Of a DNA stretch of 35,268 nt, positions 18,160 through 27,379 are shown in pieces. How positions within the stretch are numbered: the stretch's first letter is position 1; each line of letters starts with the position of its first letter. The stretch is from an uncultured Pseudomonadota bacterium (GTDB lineage: Bacteria; Myxococcota_A; UBA796; SXON01), in contig CAIUMM010000121.1 of NCBI GenBank assembly GCA_903900265.1, positions 1-35,268 on the forward strand, given 5' to 3'. Below the pieces are notes generated by a model. The model was not told where the DNA came from, did no database searches, and saw nothing but the letters and a program-made list of their open reading frames with translations. The translations under genes were made by a program, and so were the position numbers.

Positions 18160-19681
18160 GAGGCTCCTTGGGTAGCCAGAGGACGAAGGCGGTACCCCCT
18201 TCAGCGGGCGCCCGCACGGTAATTCTACCGGAATGACTGCGAATGATCTGATCGACGGTCGCTAGTCCGAGTCCGCTGCCGCCGGAGCGGGTCGTGAAGA
18301 ACGGATCGAAGATTCGCCCGCGATCGGCCTCGGAGATGCCCGGCCCCTGATCGCTGATCACCACCTCAACCCCCTCGGGGCCCTGCTCGTATTCCGCACG
18401 CTCGCCAGCTTGAACCGTGATCTCTCCCCCGCGCGGCATGGCCTGAGCGCCGTTGAGCACAAGGTTCCACACCACCTGACGCAAGCGATCCGGATCGACG
18501 GTGGCGACCGCGACGCTGCCTCGAACGGTGATGCGCACGGTCTCGGAAAACCGAGGGTCGCGGGCGAACGCGGCGGCGACGTCGCTGACCAGCGCGTACA
18601 GGTCCGTAGGACGAGGATGAAGCCGCTGTTGACGGGAGATCGAGAGAAAATCCTCGACGAGGCGATTGAGCCGTTGCGCCTCTTGCAGCGCGATCTCGAC
18701 GAGGCGCTCCGGTCGATCTTCATGGATCAGCTGCAGGCTGCCGGTCAGGCTGGCCAGCGGGTTTCGAATCTCGTGGGCCATGCTCGCTGCGAGCTTTCCA
18801 ACCCCGACGAGGCGCTCATCCCGCGTCGAGACCTCGCGCAGCCGGTGCAGCTCCGTCACGTCTTCAATGACGATCACGCGCCCGCCTAAGGGCATCGGGT
18901 CCGAGCAGCACAGCCACCGCCGTCCCCCGTCCCGCGACTCCTCCCACGCGCCATCGGCGCCGTCGCCGTTGAGCACCTTGCGGATCTCCACGCCGGCGAC
19001 GTCTCCCAACAGCCGCAGCGCCGACGGGTTCATCGAGACGATGCGCCCCTCCAAGTCGGTCGTGACCACCGCAGCGCGCACGCGGTCCAGCACCATCTCG
19101 TGCTCGCTCGCGAGCATGTTGGAGCTACGCTCCACGGCGAGCAAAGCGCTGGCGGTGCGCGCCGCCGCCTCGGAGAGCTGCCCGGTGAGCGTGCCGACGA
19201 GGAAGAACGCGAAGACGCGAACGACGGTATCGGTGAACAGCGGCACGCTGGCGGCGTCGATCGGCAACGTCTGTGGATCCGAGAGCACCACGCTGATCCA
19301 CCCCACGCTGGCGAGCGTCGCGGCGACGAACGCGCCCCGCTGCCGTAGCTGAAACGCTCCAGCGGCGATGGAGGGAAAGTAGAGCAGCACGAGCTGCGCG
19401 CGCGCTCCCCCGGTGACGCCGCAGATGACCGAAACCAGCACCGAATCCAGCGCCAGCTGCGCGTACAGAAATTGCATCCCCAGCGGACCACGCCGCTGCG
19501 ACCACCAGCTGGACGCCGCCACGACGACGAGCGAGGCGGAGCACGTCGCCAAAACCCGGGCGGTGTTGGACAGGCTCGACCCACCGAGCAGCGCCACCGA
19601 CGCCGCCCCGACGAGCACGGTCAGCGCAAACCCGAAGCGGATGACCGCAAACCGGCCAAGCCGGGGATCAGTGGCTGCCAA
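18149..19681 (-). CDS. pilS: Membrane sensor histidine kinase, PilS-like
   Basis: A 510-aa kinase. About six membrane helices occupy residues 13-170, the known topology of PilS. A PAS-like region follows (about 195-275), then the dimerisation helix with the phosphorylated His in MAHEIRNPLASLTG (His303). The ATP-binding domain has an N box (VVWNLVLNGAQAM), G1 (DQGPGIS), an F box (FDPFFTTR) and G2 (GSGLGLATV). It should phosphorylate the adjoining response regulator. The start is TTG 19679-19681, supported by GGAGGG four bases upstream and by keeping the first helix complete. It begins 18 bp after the pilC stop. Confidence 0.93.
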
Positions 19682-19699
19682 ACACCCTCCGGCGCCGAA

Positions 19700-20917
19700 T
19701 CAGTTGATGTGCGAAGCCATCTCGAAGATCGGCATGTACATCGCGATGACCAGACCGCCGATGACGACGCCCATGCCCGCCATGATCAACGGCTCCATCA
19801 TGCTGGTGAGCGCCTCGACCGCGACGTCGACCTCTTCATCGTAGAAGTCAGCGATCTTGCCCAACATCGTGTCCAACGCGCCGGTGGCCTCGCCGACGCT
19901 GATCATCTGGCAGACCATCTGGGGGAACACCTTGGACTCGGTGAGCGGCTCGGCGATGGTTCGACCTTCGCTGATGCTGATGGTCACCGCCGAGATGGCG
20001 TTTTCAACGACCTTGTTGCCCGCGGTTCGGCCGCAGATCCCGAGCGCTTCAATGATCGGCACGCCCGAAGAGAGCATGGTCGAGAGCGTACGGCAGAAGC
20101 GAGCGACAGCGACCTTGCGAAGAAGATCGCCGAACACCGGTAGACCGAGCGACAACTTGTCGAGCACCAAGCGCCCGTTCGCGGTGCCATACCACCACTT
20201 GACCGCGTAGACGAAACCGGCGATGCCCACCACCGCGTAGAAGAAATTGTTCTGCAACCACTTGGACAATCCAAGCACGATCAGCGTCGGCGCCGGGAGC
20301 GCAGCGCCGAAGTCCGCGAACATGTCTTCAAAGGTCGGAACGACCTTCAACAAAAGGAGGGTGACGACGATGCCCGCCACGATGATGACGATGACCGGGT
20401 AGGTCATCGCGCCCTTGACCTGACGGATCAGCTTCTGGCTCTTTTCCAGATAGGCGGCCAGACGATTCATGATCGTGTCGAGCATACCGCCGACCTCGCC
20501 GGCGGCCACAAGGTTGACGAACAGGTCGTCAAAGGTGCCGGGGTAGGTCTTGAGCGCCTCCGCGAAGGTGGATCCAGATTCTACCTTGTCTTTCACCACC
20601 TTCAACTGGTTACGGAGCGTCGGATTTTCCGCCTGAGTCGATAGAATGTCCAGACACTGAACCAGCGGGAGACCGGAGTCGATCATCGTCGCGAACTGAC
20701 GCGTGAAGATGACGAGGTCGCGGGTGCCGATGCTGGGGGCAAAGAACGCCGGCATCTTGATGTCGACGTCAAAGCGGCCCTTCGCCTCAGTGATCGTCTG
20801 CGCGGTGATGCGCTGGTCTCGCAGAGTCGCGCGCGCGGCGGCAGGATCACGGGCTTCGATCGTGCCCGATTTGACTTCGCCGCTCGAGGTGCGCCCTTCG
20901 TATTTGAACATTGCCAT
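19700..20917 (-). CDS. pilC: Type IV pilus inner-membrane platform protein PilC
   Basis: A 405-aa GspF/PilC-family protein that anchors the pilus motor in the inner membrane. It shows the N-terminal [19 protein letters not shown], then two GspF repeats. In the first, [19 protein letters not shown] and [18 protein letters not shown] precede a helix; in the second, [19 protein letters not shown] and [20 protein letters not shown]. Three long membrane helices are present, the last being [25 protein letters not shown] 20915-20917 has GGAG eight bases upstream; a frame extension upstream adds residues unlike the family. It is first of pilC-pilS-pilR. The ATPase genes pilB and pilT, which precede pilC in Myxococcus xanthus, are absent here. 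Confidence 0.96.
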   Translation of the reverse strand: MAMFKYEGRTSSGEVKSGTIEARDPAAARATLRDQRITAQTITEAKGRFDVDIKMPAFFAPSIGTRDLVIFTRQFATMIDSGLPLVQCLDILSTQAENPTLRNQLKVVKDKVESGSTFAEALKTYPGTFDDLFVNLVAAGEVGGMLDTIMNRLAAYLEKSQKLIRQVKGAMTYPVIVIIVAGIVVTLLLLKVVPTFEDMFADFGAALPAPTLIVLGLSKWLQNNFFYAVVGIAGFVYAVKWWYGTANGRLVLDKLSLGLPVFGDLLRKVAVARFCRTLSTMLSSGVPIIEALGICGRTAGNKVVENAISAVTISISEGRTIAEPLTESKVFPQMVCQMISVGEATGALDTMLGKIADFYDEEVDVAVEALTSMMEPLIMAGMGVVIGGLVIAMYMPIFEMASHIN

Positions 20918-20959
20918 GCGCTGACTCCATGCCGATTGCGGGAGCACAGAGCGCTCCCA

Positions 20960-20976
20960 ACTTTAGTGTACCAGAA
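20960..20976 (-). promoter_or_regulatory. Candidate extended -10 promoter upstream of pilC
   Basis: In the 94-bp gap between leuB and pilC the minus strand reads TGGTACACTAAAG, an extended -10-like motif without a good -35 box. A 6-bp hairpin (GGGAGC/GCTCCC, 20940-20958) lies between it and the pilC ribosome-binding site; no T run follows, so it is not a normal terminator. Confidence 0.3.
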
Positions 20977-21011
20977 ATGGGGACACTGTGCGAGTCAGCG
21001 CGGCACCCGCA

Positions 21012-22079
21012 TCAGGCCCGAAGCGCGTCCAACACCGCGCTGCCCGCATCCTGCGTGGTCAGCGTTCCGCCCAGCTCGCGGGTGACCTGCCCCGCGATGA
21101 GGCAGCGTCCCACTGCATCGCCGATCCGACGCTCGTCGCTCGGACGGCCAAGCTGCCCGAGCATCATGCCGGCGGTGAGGATGGCCGCGAACGGATTGGC
21201 GATGCCCTTGCCAGCGATGTCCGGCGCGCTGCCGTGGACCGGCTCGTACAAGCCGACCTTTCCAGGGTGCAAGTTGCCGCTCGCGGCGAGGCCGATGCCG
21301 CCCTGAATCGCGGCGCCGAGGTCGGTGACGATGTCGCCGAACAGGTTGTTGGTGACGATGACCTCGAAGATCTCGGGGTTCTGCACCATGCGCATCGTCA
21401 ACACATCGACGTAGAGGTGGGAGGTCTCGATGTTCGGGTACTCGCTGCCGACGAGCTTGAACACGCGCTGCCAGAGGTCGTGGCCGTGGCGCATCGCGTT
21501 GGCCTTGTCGCTCATGCAGACTTTGGTTTTGCCGTTTGCGGTGGCCCACTCGAACGCGGCGCGGATGATGCGCTCTACGCCCTTGCGGGTGTTGATCTCC
21601 TGCTCAATCGCGATCTCGTCGGCGGTGTCGCGCTTGAACTGCCCGCCGATGCCGGTGTAAAGCCCCTCGGTGTTCTCGCGGAACACGACGAAGTCGACAT
21701 CCTCCGGGCGCTTGTCCTTGAGCGGGCAGTAGCGCGCATCCAACAAGCGCACAGGGCGGAAGTTGATGTACAGATCCAGCTTGAAGCGCGAACCCAGCAG
21801 GATGTCCTTGGCGTGTACGTTGGACGGAACCCGAGGGTCACCCAACGCGCCGAGGTAGATGCAGTCGAACTCGTTGCGAAAGCGCTCGAGGGCGCTGTCG
21901 GGGAGCGTGGTGCCGTCGCGGAGATACCGCTCGGCGCCAAAGTCAAAGTGCTCGGTTTGCACGTCAGGAGCCAACGCGCTCAGCACGCGCAGGCCCTGCT
22001 CCAGCACCTCAGTGCCGATGCCATCTCCGGGGAGAACGGCGATCTTCGGGGGACGGGACGAGACGGCAGACGTAGACAT
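21012..22079 (-). CDS. leuB: Isopropylmalate/isocitrate dehydrogenase family protein, probable LeuB
   Basis: A 355-aa beta-decarboxylating dehydrogenase. It begins with [14 protein letters not shown], has [13 protein letters not shown], the metal-site segment [24 protein letters not shown], and the NAD-binding [17 protein letters not shown]. These are the hallmarks of 3-isopropylmalate dehydrogenase, which makes 2-ketoisocaproate precursor in leucine synthesis. The substrate loop ([23 protein letters not shown] is the general region) is like that of actinobacterial LeuB rather than E. coli LeuB. Other substrates of this family (isocitrate, homoisocitrate, tartrate) cannot be fully ruled out, and leuA, leuC and leuD are not adjacent. 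ATG 22077-22079 has GGAG six bases upstream. Confidence 0.87.
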   Translation of the reverse strand: MSTSAVSSRPPKIAVLPGDGIGTEVLEQGLRVLSALAPDVQTEHFDFGAERYLRDGTTLPDSALERFRNEFDCIYLGALGDPRVPSNVHAKDILLGSRFKLDLYINFRPVRLLDARYCPLKDKRPEDVDFVVFRENTEGLYTGIGGQFKRDTADEIAIEQEINTRKGVERIIRAAFEWATANGKTKVCMSDKANAMRHGHDLWQRVFKLVGSEYPNIETSHLYVDVLTMRMVQNPEIFEVIVTNNLFGDIVTDLGAAIQGGIGLAASGNLHPGKVGLYEPVHGSAPDIAGKGIANPFAAILTAGMMLGQLGRPSDERRIGDAVGRCLIAGQVTRELGGTLTTQDAGSAVLDALRA

Positions 22080-22139
22080 GAGCAGCTCCGGAGAGCAAGC
22101 CGACTATCGCACGCGCCCCGCATCGGGAACCCCGGAGCG

Positions 22140-23489
22140 CTACACGCCCGAAAACTGCACGCCGTCGAACACCAACGACGGGGAGCGCACGCTCGAGTAA
22201 AGATACGGGTCGTTCGCCGATTCTTCGAACTGGTGGAAGATCTCCAGCACGTTCCCGGAGATGTTCATCTCCGACAAGTTCGCGGTGGCCTCGCCGTTCT
22301 CGTAGAGCATCCCCTGGATGCCGTAGCTGAAGTCGCCCGTCACGCCGTTCCCGTTTCCGCCCAGAAAGCCGGTGACGACGATGCACTTCGGCATGTCCTT
22401 CAAGATCGCCGCGACGCTGCGTTGGCCCGGAGGAACAACCCAGTTTGAACGACCACCGCTCGTGGGATCCATGCCGAGCTTGCGCGCGTAGTAGAGCGAC
22501 AAGTAGTAGTTCTGGAGCACGCCACTCTCCACCACCGGCATCGGACGCGCGCGGAACGCGTCGCCGTCCCAGGGGCGAGAGCCGATGCCGCGCGGGATGG
22601 TGGGGTCGTCGTACAACGAGAACTTGGAGCTGCCGATCACCGCGCCTTTCTTGCCGGCGAGACAGCTCCGGCCCTGATGCAGCTCGCTGCCGGACAGCGG
22701 CCCGCCGATCACGCCGAGGATGCGCCCGGCAGCGTGGTTTTCGAGCAACATCGGGTAACGGCCGCTGGCGATCGGCCCGGACGCGAGGCGCTGCTCGGCG
22801 CGCTTCCACGCTTCATCGGCGAGAAACGCCACGTTCGGCAAGTCCGACTGATGGTTCGCGCCGTAGTGGCTCCAGGCCTCAGGACGCCGACCGCCGGGCT
22901 CTTCGAGGGTCATCTCGACGCTCATCCCGAAGGCAGTTCCACGATGTTCGCCGACAAAACCGTTGGTCATCACCCGCACGCTCTCGCTGGAGGAGTCGCC
23001 CAACGCGACGGTAGCGGAGATGATGCGGTTGCGGTGCGGGAGCGCATCCACGGCGGCTTCGAGCTCTCGAGCTTTCTCGCCGCGATCCGACGCGCTCAGC
23101 GCCGACCAGGTGCTGTCGTTCTGGTCCAGGACCTCGTCGGGGGTGCCCCGACCACACAGCGCGCCGTCGGCTTGGCGACGCTCCGCCTCAGGCTCCAACG
23201 CGCGCGTCGCGTCGACCGCGCGCTCCAAGAACGCACGAAGCGCCTCGGGGCGAAGATCCGACGTAGAGTGGCTGCTGAAGCGATCTCCGACCAGCAGCGA
23301 GACCGAGAGGCCCAAGCTCGTCGCGCGCTGAGACTGCTCCAGCTTCCCAGCCCGGCGCTGCAAGCTGATCTCGCTCGACCGCGACACGCTCACGCTGACC
23401 TCGTCCGCACCCAGCGTGCGCGCCAGATCATGCGCCTCGACCGCGGCGTTCATCAACGACGAGGATCCTGCACCCGAAGCGCCGCTCAT
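22140..23489 (-). CDS. pmbA: TldE/PmbA-family metalloprotease subunit
   Basis: A 449-aa TldE homologue. With TldD it forms a heterodimeric periplasm-independent cytosolic protease that trims peptides such as microcin B17 and unfolded short peptides. TldE lacks its own HExxxH motif, as here, and the C-terminal part shows the family landmarks PMPVVESGVLQNYYLSLYYA and VTGFLGGNGNGVTGDFSYGIQG. The ATG at 23487-23489 overlaps the tldD stop in ATGA, so translation is coupled. A longer upstream frame adds only residues that belong to tldD in another frame. It is the final gene of the pair; leuB follows 60 bp on. Confidence 0.94.
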   Translation of the reverse strand: MSGASGAGSSSLMNAAVEAHDLARTLGADEVSVSVSRSSEISLQRRAGKLEQSQRATSLGLSVSLLVGDRFSSHSTSDLRPEALRAFLERAVDATRALEPEAERRQADGALCGRGTPDEVLDQNDSTWSALSASDRGEKARELEAAVDALPHRNRIISATVALGDSSSESVRVMTNGFVGEHRGTAFGMSVEMTLEEPGGRRPEAWSHYGANHQSDLPNVAFLADEAWKRAEQRLASGPIASGRYPMLLENHAAGRILGVIGGPLSGSELHQGRSCLAGKKGAVIGSSKFSLYDDPTIPRGIGSRPWDGDAFRARPMPVVESGVLQNYYLSLYYARKLGMDPTSGGRSNWVVPPGQRSVAAILKDMPKCIVVTGFLGGNGNGVTGDFSYGIQGMLYENGEATANLSEMNISGNVLEIFHQFEESANDPYLYSSVRSPSLVFDGVQFSGV

Positions 23490-24895
23490 GCCGCACCTCC
23501 AACCGACAGCTTCTCGACCTTGACCGTCGGCATCCCCTGGCTGACCGGCACGCTCTGCCCGTCTTTTCCACAGGTCCAACCACCGATGTCGATCTCGAGG
23601 TCGTTTCCGACCATCTGCACCGTCTCCAGCACCTTGGGGCCGTTGCCGATGATGTTCACGTCCTTGATCGGGCGCGTGAGCTTGCCGTTCTCGATCAGGT
23701 AGCCGTGGCGTACGTAGAACGCAAAATCACCTGCTCCAATCTGGACTTGCCCGTTGCTGAAGGTGGAGCAGTAAATGCCGTTCTGCACCGACGCGATGAT
23801 CTCTTCGGGGCTGTAGCTGCCATTTTCCATGTAGGTGGCGCGCATCCGGGGGAGGACCGGGGAGCGGAAGCTCTCGCGACGCCCCGAGCCGGTGGGCGCG
23901 ACCTTATAGTGGCGCGCCGAGATCTCATCATGCAGGTAGGACCGAAGGATTCCGTCCTCGATCATCACCGTCTTTTCGGCCGGGTTCGCCTCGTCATCGG
24001 TGTTGATCGACCCGCGCGCCCACGGGAGCGTGCCGTCGTCCACAACGGTGACGCCCTTCGGCGCGATGCGCTGACCGATCTTATCCGCGTAAATGCTGAT
24101 GTTCTTGCGGTTGAAGTCCGCTTCGAGGCCGTGCCCGATCGCTTCGTGAAGCAGGATGCCCGACGATCCGGCGCCCAACACCACCGTCATCTCTCCAGCG
24201 GGCGGCTTTCCAGCTTCAAACAAGATCATCGTGTGATCGATCGCCTTCTTGACCATCGCCTGGACCTGATCATCGCTGTAGAGCTCGATGCCCTGACGCT
24301 GGGCGATGTTGGCCATCGCGCTCTCTTTCTTGCCGTGGCTCTCGGCGGTGACCGACACAAACGCGCGCGTCATCGGCTGGTAGTCATACACCATGCGACC
24401 GTCAGGACGCACGATCAGCACGTGCTTCTGGGTGTCGGCGAGCATGGTCTCGACCTTCTTCACGCGCGGATCAGCGGCGAAGGTCATCTGCTCCCACGAC
24501 CGCACGAGCCCGACGCGCGTGGCCATATCGACCTTCTCCCAAGGCTTGGTGACCGGGTACCGGTCGGCCATGCGACGGGAGGTGATGGCCGCGACCGGCC
24601 GGGGAGACCCGCCCGCGGCGATCTCAGCGGCGACCTGAGCGGCCTCGCGCATCGACGCCAACGAGAGGTCTTCGGTGTAGGCGTACCCTACCGAATCCCC
24701 GACGACGACGCGCACGCCGAGCCCCAGATCGACGTTGGTGCTGGCCCGGTTGACCTTGCCATCGGAGAGCGCGACCGACGTGCTGTTCAGGTGCTCAAAG
24801 TAGACATCGGCGTCATCGGCGCCGCGCGCGAGGGCGTCATTGAGGACTTGCCGAATCGCGGCTTCGGTGAGACCGAATTGAGAGAACCAGGGCAT
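23486..24895 (-). CDS. tldD: Metalloprotease TldD
   Basis: A 469-aa catalytic subunit of the TldD/TldE protease. The zinc site HEAIGH is at residues 250-255, within GILLHEAIGHGLEAD. Further family landmarks are GSINTDDEA, GILRSYLHDEISARHY, TGSGRRESFRS and the C-terminal GPKVLETVQMVGNDLEID, which supplies the cysteine-containing GGWTCGKDGQSVPVSQG. Peptides thread into a cavity formed with TldE and are cut at the zinc. ATG 24893-24895 has an excellent ribosome-binding site (AAGGAGG, five-base spacing). It overlaps the pmbA start by 4 bp. The 60-bp palindrome lies about 76 bp upstream. Confidence 0.96.
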   Translation of the reverse strand: MPWFSQFGLTEAAIRQVLNDALARGADDADVYFEHLNSTSVALSDGKVNRASTNVDLGLGVRVVVGDSVGYAYTEDLSLASMREAAQVAAEIAAGGSPRPVAAITSRRMADRYPVTKPWEKVDMATRVGLVRSWEQMTFAADPRVKKVETMLADTQKHVLIVRPDGRMVYDYQPMTRAFVSVTAESHGKKESAMANIAQRQGIELYSDDQVQAMVKKAIDHTMILFEAGKPPAGEMTVVLGAGSSGILLHEAIGHGLEADFNRKNISIYADKIGQRIAPKGVTVVDDGTLPWARGSINTDDEANPAEKTVMIEDGILRSYLHDEISARHYKVAPTGSGRRESFRSPVLPRMRATYMENGSYSPEEIIASVQNGIYCSTFSNGQVQIGAGDFAFYVRHGYLIENGKLTRPIKDVNIIGNGPKVLETVQMVGNDLEIDIGGWTCGKDGQSVPVSQGMPTVKVEKLSVGGAA

Positions 24896-24970
24896 CGCTG
24901 CCTCCTTAGGGGCGTAAGACGAGAACGTAGACGCGCTCTAACCGACGGGAAGCTGACCGTTCGGGTAGGG

Positions 24971-25030
24971 AGGAGTCAGGTTGTTACCATTACACTTTCC
25001 GGAAAGTGTAATGGTAACAACCTGACACCT
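24971..25030. repeat. 60-bp near-perfect palindrome without a spacer
   Basis: Two 30-bp arms meet at TTTCC/GGAAA (24996-25005). The inner 52 bp (24975-25026) are perfectly self-complementary, then one A-A mismatch (24974/25027), then three more pairs. The outer parts read AGGAGTCAGG on the left and CCTGACACCT on the right. The core is about 42% GC, well below its neighbours. It begins 1 bp after the stop codon of the MopE-repeat lipoprotein gene on the plus-strand numbering and lies between that gene and tldD. No T run follows in either direction, so a plain intrinsic terminator is unlikely. It may be a REP/MITE-like mobile palindrome or a large protein-binding site. Confidence 0.9.
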
Positions 25031-25031
25031 A

Positions 25032-26807
25032 CTAAAAAGCAGCCCCAAAGACATTATCCGCCCCCACCTCGAGGTCCGCGGAGAGGTCCTCCACCACGAT
25101 CAGCAGGTGCCCCTCCGTCAGATCATCCACGTGCATGCTGTCGACTTCCACGCCGTTCACCGACGCGTACAGCCAGTCACGGGAGTGGTACAGACGCAGA
25201 CGGTTCGTGACTCCGGCGCCTTGGTAGCCCGCCGACGTCGGGCGCCAGCTGTGCGGCGAGGAGCGCACGCCGCCGTCGATCCGACCGAGCTGCAGCCGGA
25301 ACCCCTCGCGCTCGGAGATCCACGCATACACGCCATCGGCGCACGACAACGTCCGACAAACCTCGATCCCCAGCGCGGCCTCCTCCGACCCGGCCGTCCG
25401 CGAGAGATCGACCTCGACTCTCCACGGGGCCATCCACGTCGTGTCCTCCCAGAACAGACCGTGAAATTGACCATCGCCGACGCCGTAAAAGTGCATCGCG
25501 CCCGCTTCCGCCCGCCAACCGCTGTCCGCGCTCCACCCTCCAGCGCCGTCCGCGAAGTCGAACCCACCGGGGAGGCTCTGCGCGCAGTCATCGCTCACGC
25601 CGTCGCAGTCGTTGTCCAAGCCATCGCAGATCTCCGGCGCGCCGACGCCTACATTCGGCAAGCTGTCGTTGCAGTCCCCGCCCCCGCACGCGAGCGCGGC
25701 CGCGCCGTCCCCGTCGAGATCGGCGTCGTCGGTCGCGATGTCACAGTCCGCGTCGATCGCGTCACATTGCTCCGGTAGGCTGCCGTGGCGGTTGGGATCG
25801 GCGTCGTCACAGTCATCGCCCCCGCAGGCGACGTCGATGGACACGTCGTTGTCGTCATCTTTGTCGTCGATGATCCCGTCACAGTCATTGTCGATGCCGT
25901 CGCCGCACACATCGGAGCTGCCGATCCGCGTGGTCGCGTCGTGGTCGTCGCAGTCCCCGCCCCCGCATTCGTAGGGTTGGGAGTTGTCGTGGTCGTCGTC
26001 TTGAACATCGACGTCGCCGTCACAGTTGTTGTCGATGCCGTCGTCGCACCAATCGGTGGAGGACGGCCCGATGTGCGGATCGCCGTCATCGCAGTCATCG
26101 CCGCCACAATCCGGCGAAAAATCTCCGTCGCCGTCCACATCGACGTCGTCGGTCAGGCCATCGCAGTCCTGGTCGATCGCGTCGCAAAACTCGGCCTCGC
26201 CGGGATGGATGTACGGGTCCGCGTCATCGCAGTCTGCCCCGCCGGCACACTCGTCAGACGCGTAGCCATCCCCGTCTGCGTCGGCCCCATCGATGGTGCC
26301 GTTGCAGTTGTTGTCGATGCCGTCGCCACAGTATTCGGAGACGCCCGGACCGATCCACGCGTCCGCGTCGTCGCAGTCGAGTCCGCCACACGCGATGTCG
26401 ATGGATCCATCGTGATCGTCGTCTTTGTCGTCGGGTTGTCCGTCGCAGTCCTCGTCGACGCCGTCGCAGCGCTCCGGCGCACCGGGGTGCACGTCGGCGC
26501 GGGTGTCATCGCAGTCATCGCCCCCCAAACATCCTGCAGACACAAAACCGTCACCATCGAGGTCTTCCGCCGCGTTGTCGATGATCCGGTCGCAGTCATT
26601 GTCGACGCCGTCGCAGACCTCCACCGCCGCGGGGTTGACGTTGGGCCGCGTGTCGTCACAGTCTGTGCCAGCTTCGCAGGTATAAAGCGGGAAGTAGCCG
26701 TCCCCGTCATGGTCTGCCGGACACTGATCCTGACACCCTACTGTCGCCGAAAATAGCAGCCCCAGGCTCAAAACCTGCGCCGATCGAACCCACCGACCGA
26801 GCGTCAA
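25032..26807 (-). CDS. MopE-repeat lipoprotein (putative metal-binding)
   Basis: A 591-aa protein. The signal peptide ends in SATVGC (Cys25), a lipobox-like site. Eight repeats of about 45 residues follow, each with DCDD, a Pro/Gly turn, and a CDGIDNDCDG-type motif, separated by DxDGDG calcium-loop-like stretches. This is the Cys/Asp repeat of the MopE/'putative metal-binding motif' type, common on the surface of Myxococcota. The last 165 residues form a lectin-like beta-sandwich (PWRVEVDLSRT, RLRLYHSRDWLYASVNGVEVD), of the type that often binds sugars; this is inferred. TTG 26805-26807 overlaps the isochorismatase stop in TTGA, which supports it over longer frames. Calcium or copper binding is plausible, not shown. 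Confidence 0.85.
   Translation of the reverse strand: MTLGRWVRSAQVLSLGLLFSATVGCQDQCPADHDGDGYFPLYTCEAGTDCDDTRPNVNPAAVEVCDGVDNDCDRIIDNAAEDLDGDGFVSAGCLGGDDCDDTRADVHPGAPERCDGVDEDCDGQPDDKDDDHDGSIDIACGGLDCDDADAWIGPGVSEYCGDGIDNNCNGTIDGADADGDGYASDECAGGADCDDADPYIHPGEAEFCDAIDQDCDGLTDDVDVDGDGDFSPDCGGDDCDDGDPHIGPSSTDWCDDGIDNNCDGDVDVQDDDHDNSQPYECGGGDCDDHDATTRIGSSDVCGDGIDNDCDGIIDDKDDDNDVSIDVACGGDDCDDADPNRHGSLPEQCDAIDADCDIATDDADLDGDGAAALACGGGDCNDSLPNVGVGAPEICDGLDNDCDGVSDDCAQSLPGGFDFADGAGGWSADSGWRAEAGAMHFYGVGDGQFHGLFWEDTTWMAPWRVEVDLSRTAGSEEAALGIEVCRTLSCADGVYAWISEREGFRLQLGRIDGGVRSSPHSWRPTSAGYQGAGVTNRLRLYHSRDWLYASVNGVEVDSMHVDDLTEGHLLIVVEDLSADLEVGADNVFGAAF
25585..26729 (-). repeat. Eight MopE-type repeats within the lipoprotein gene
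   Basis: About 135-150-bp units encode the Cys/Asp repeats. They are diverged at DNA level, but GTCGCAGTC and GCCGTCGCAG blocks recur at each unit, so recombination between units is conceivable. Confidence 0.8.
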
Positions 26808-27352
26808 CGGATCCGCCGCGAGATCGCTTTGAACAGCGGCGTGCCGGCGCGCTCGATCAAGCCAAACAGCGCGGTCTCCGAAGACACGATCCGGGCCCCC
26901 GCCGCGCGACACAGCTCCAACCCGCGCTGCCGATCGGCCGGCCGGCGCGACATACAGCCATCGGCGACGATCGTGACGCCCACACCCCGCTCCAACAAAT
27001 CCAGCGCGGTCAACGCCACGCAGATGTGGGTCTCCATTCCGACGAGCAGCACGTTGGAGCGCGTCCGCGCCGGAAAACCTGACTCCCGGAGCGCCGAGAA
27101 CGCCAGCTTCTCAAAGCGGGTGGTGTGCTCGGGGAGCGCCGCCAACACCTCAGATACGGTAGGGCCGAGCCCGCGCGGATACTGCTCGGTCAGCGTGACC
27201 GGCATGGCCAGCGCCCCGGCGACGTAGAGCAGGTTGTCGATGGCGCGCAGCACGCTGCTGCGCTCGCCGTCGCCGTCCCCTTCGGGCATCGCCGAGCACA
27301 GCCGCTCCTGGACGTCGATGACCAGCAATTCGGTGTGGAGCGGGTTGAACAT
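26804..27352 (-). CDS. Isochorismatase-family cysteine hydrolase
   Basis: A 182-aa protein of the isochorismatase/nicotinamidase fold. The expected catalytic triad is visible: Asp13 (LLVIDVQ), Lys82 (RFEKLAFSAL) and Cys111 (GMETHICV), with the cis-peptide before the nucleophile loop. The family cuts amide or vinyl-ether bonds in small molecules; this short form is closest to the YcaC/ISOC1-2-like members, whose substrates are mostly unknown. ATG 27350-27352, 27 bp after the helicase stop; its own stop overlaps the TTG start of the MopE-repeat lipoprotein. A link of function among the three is not evident. Confidence 0.9.
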   Translation of the reverse strand: MFNPLHTELLVIDVQERLCSAMPEGDGDGERSSVLRAIDNLLYVAGALAMPVTLTEQYPRGLGPTVSEVLAALPEHTTRFEKLAFSALRESGFPARTRSNVLLVGMETHICVALTALDLLERGVGVTIVADGCMSRRPADRQRGLELCRAAGARIVSSETALFGLIERAGTPLFKAISRRIR

Positions 27353-27379
27353 CCGCCCACACTAACCGCTGCAGGCGCC

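Noticed and set aside
20940..20958. Hairpin GGGAGC/GCTCCC between leuB and pilC as a terminator
   Set aside because: No T run follows in the direction of transcription, and it lies within the probable pilC leader.
20988..22448. Plus-strand frame opposite leuB and pmbA
   Set aside because: The minus strand encodes conserved dehydrogenase and TldE motifs; the plus frame has none.
25785..26756. Val-rich plus-strand frame opposite the MopE repeats
   Set aside because: It is the mirror of the Asp-rich repeats (GTC on one strand is GAC on the other).
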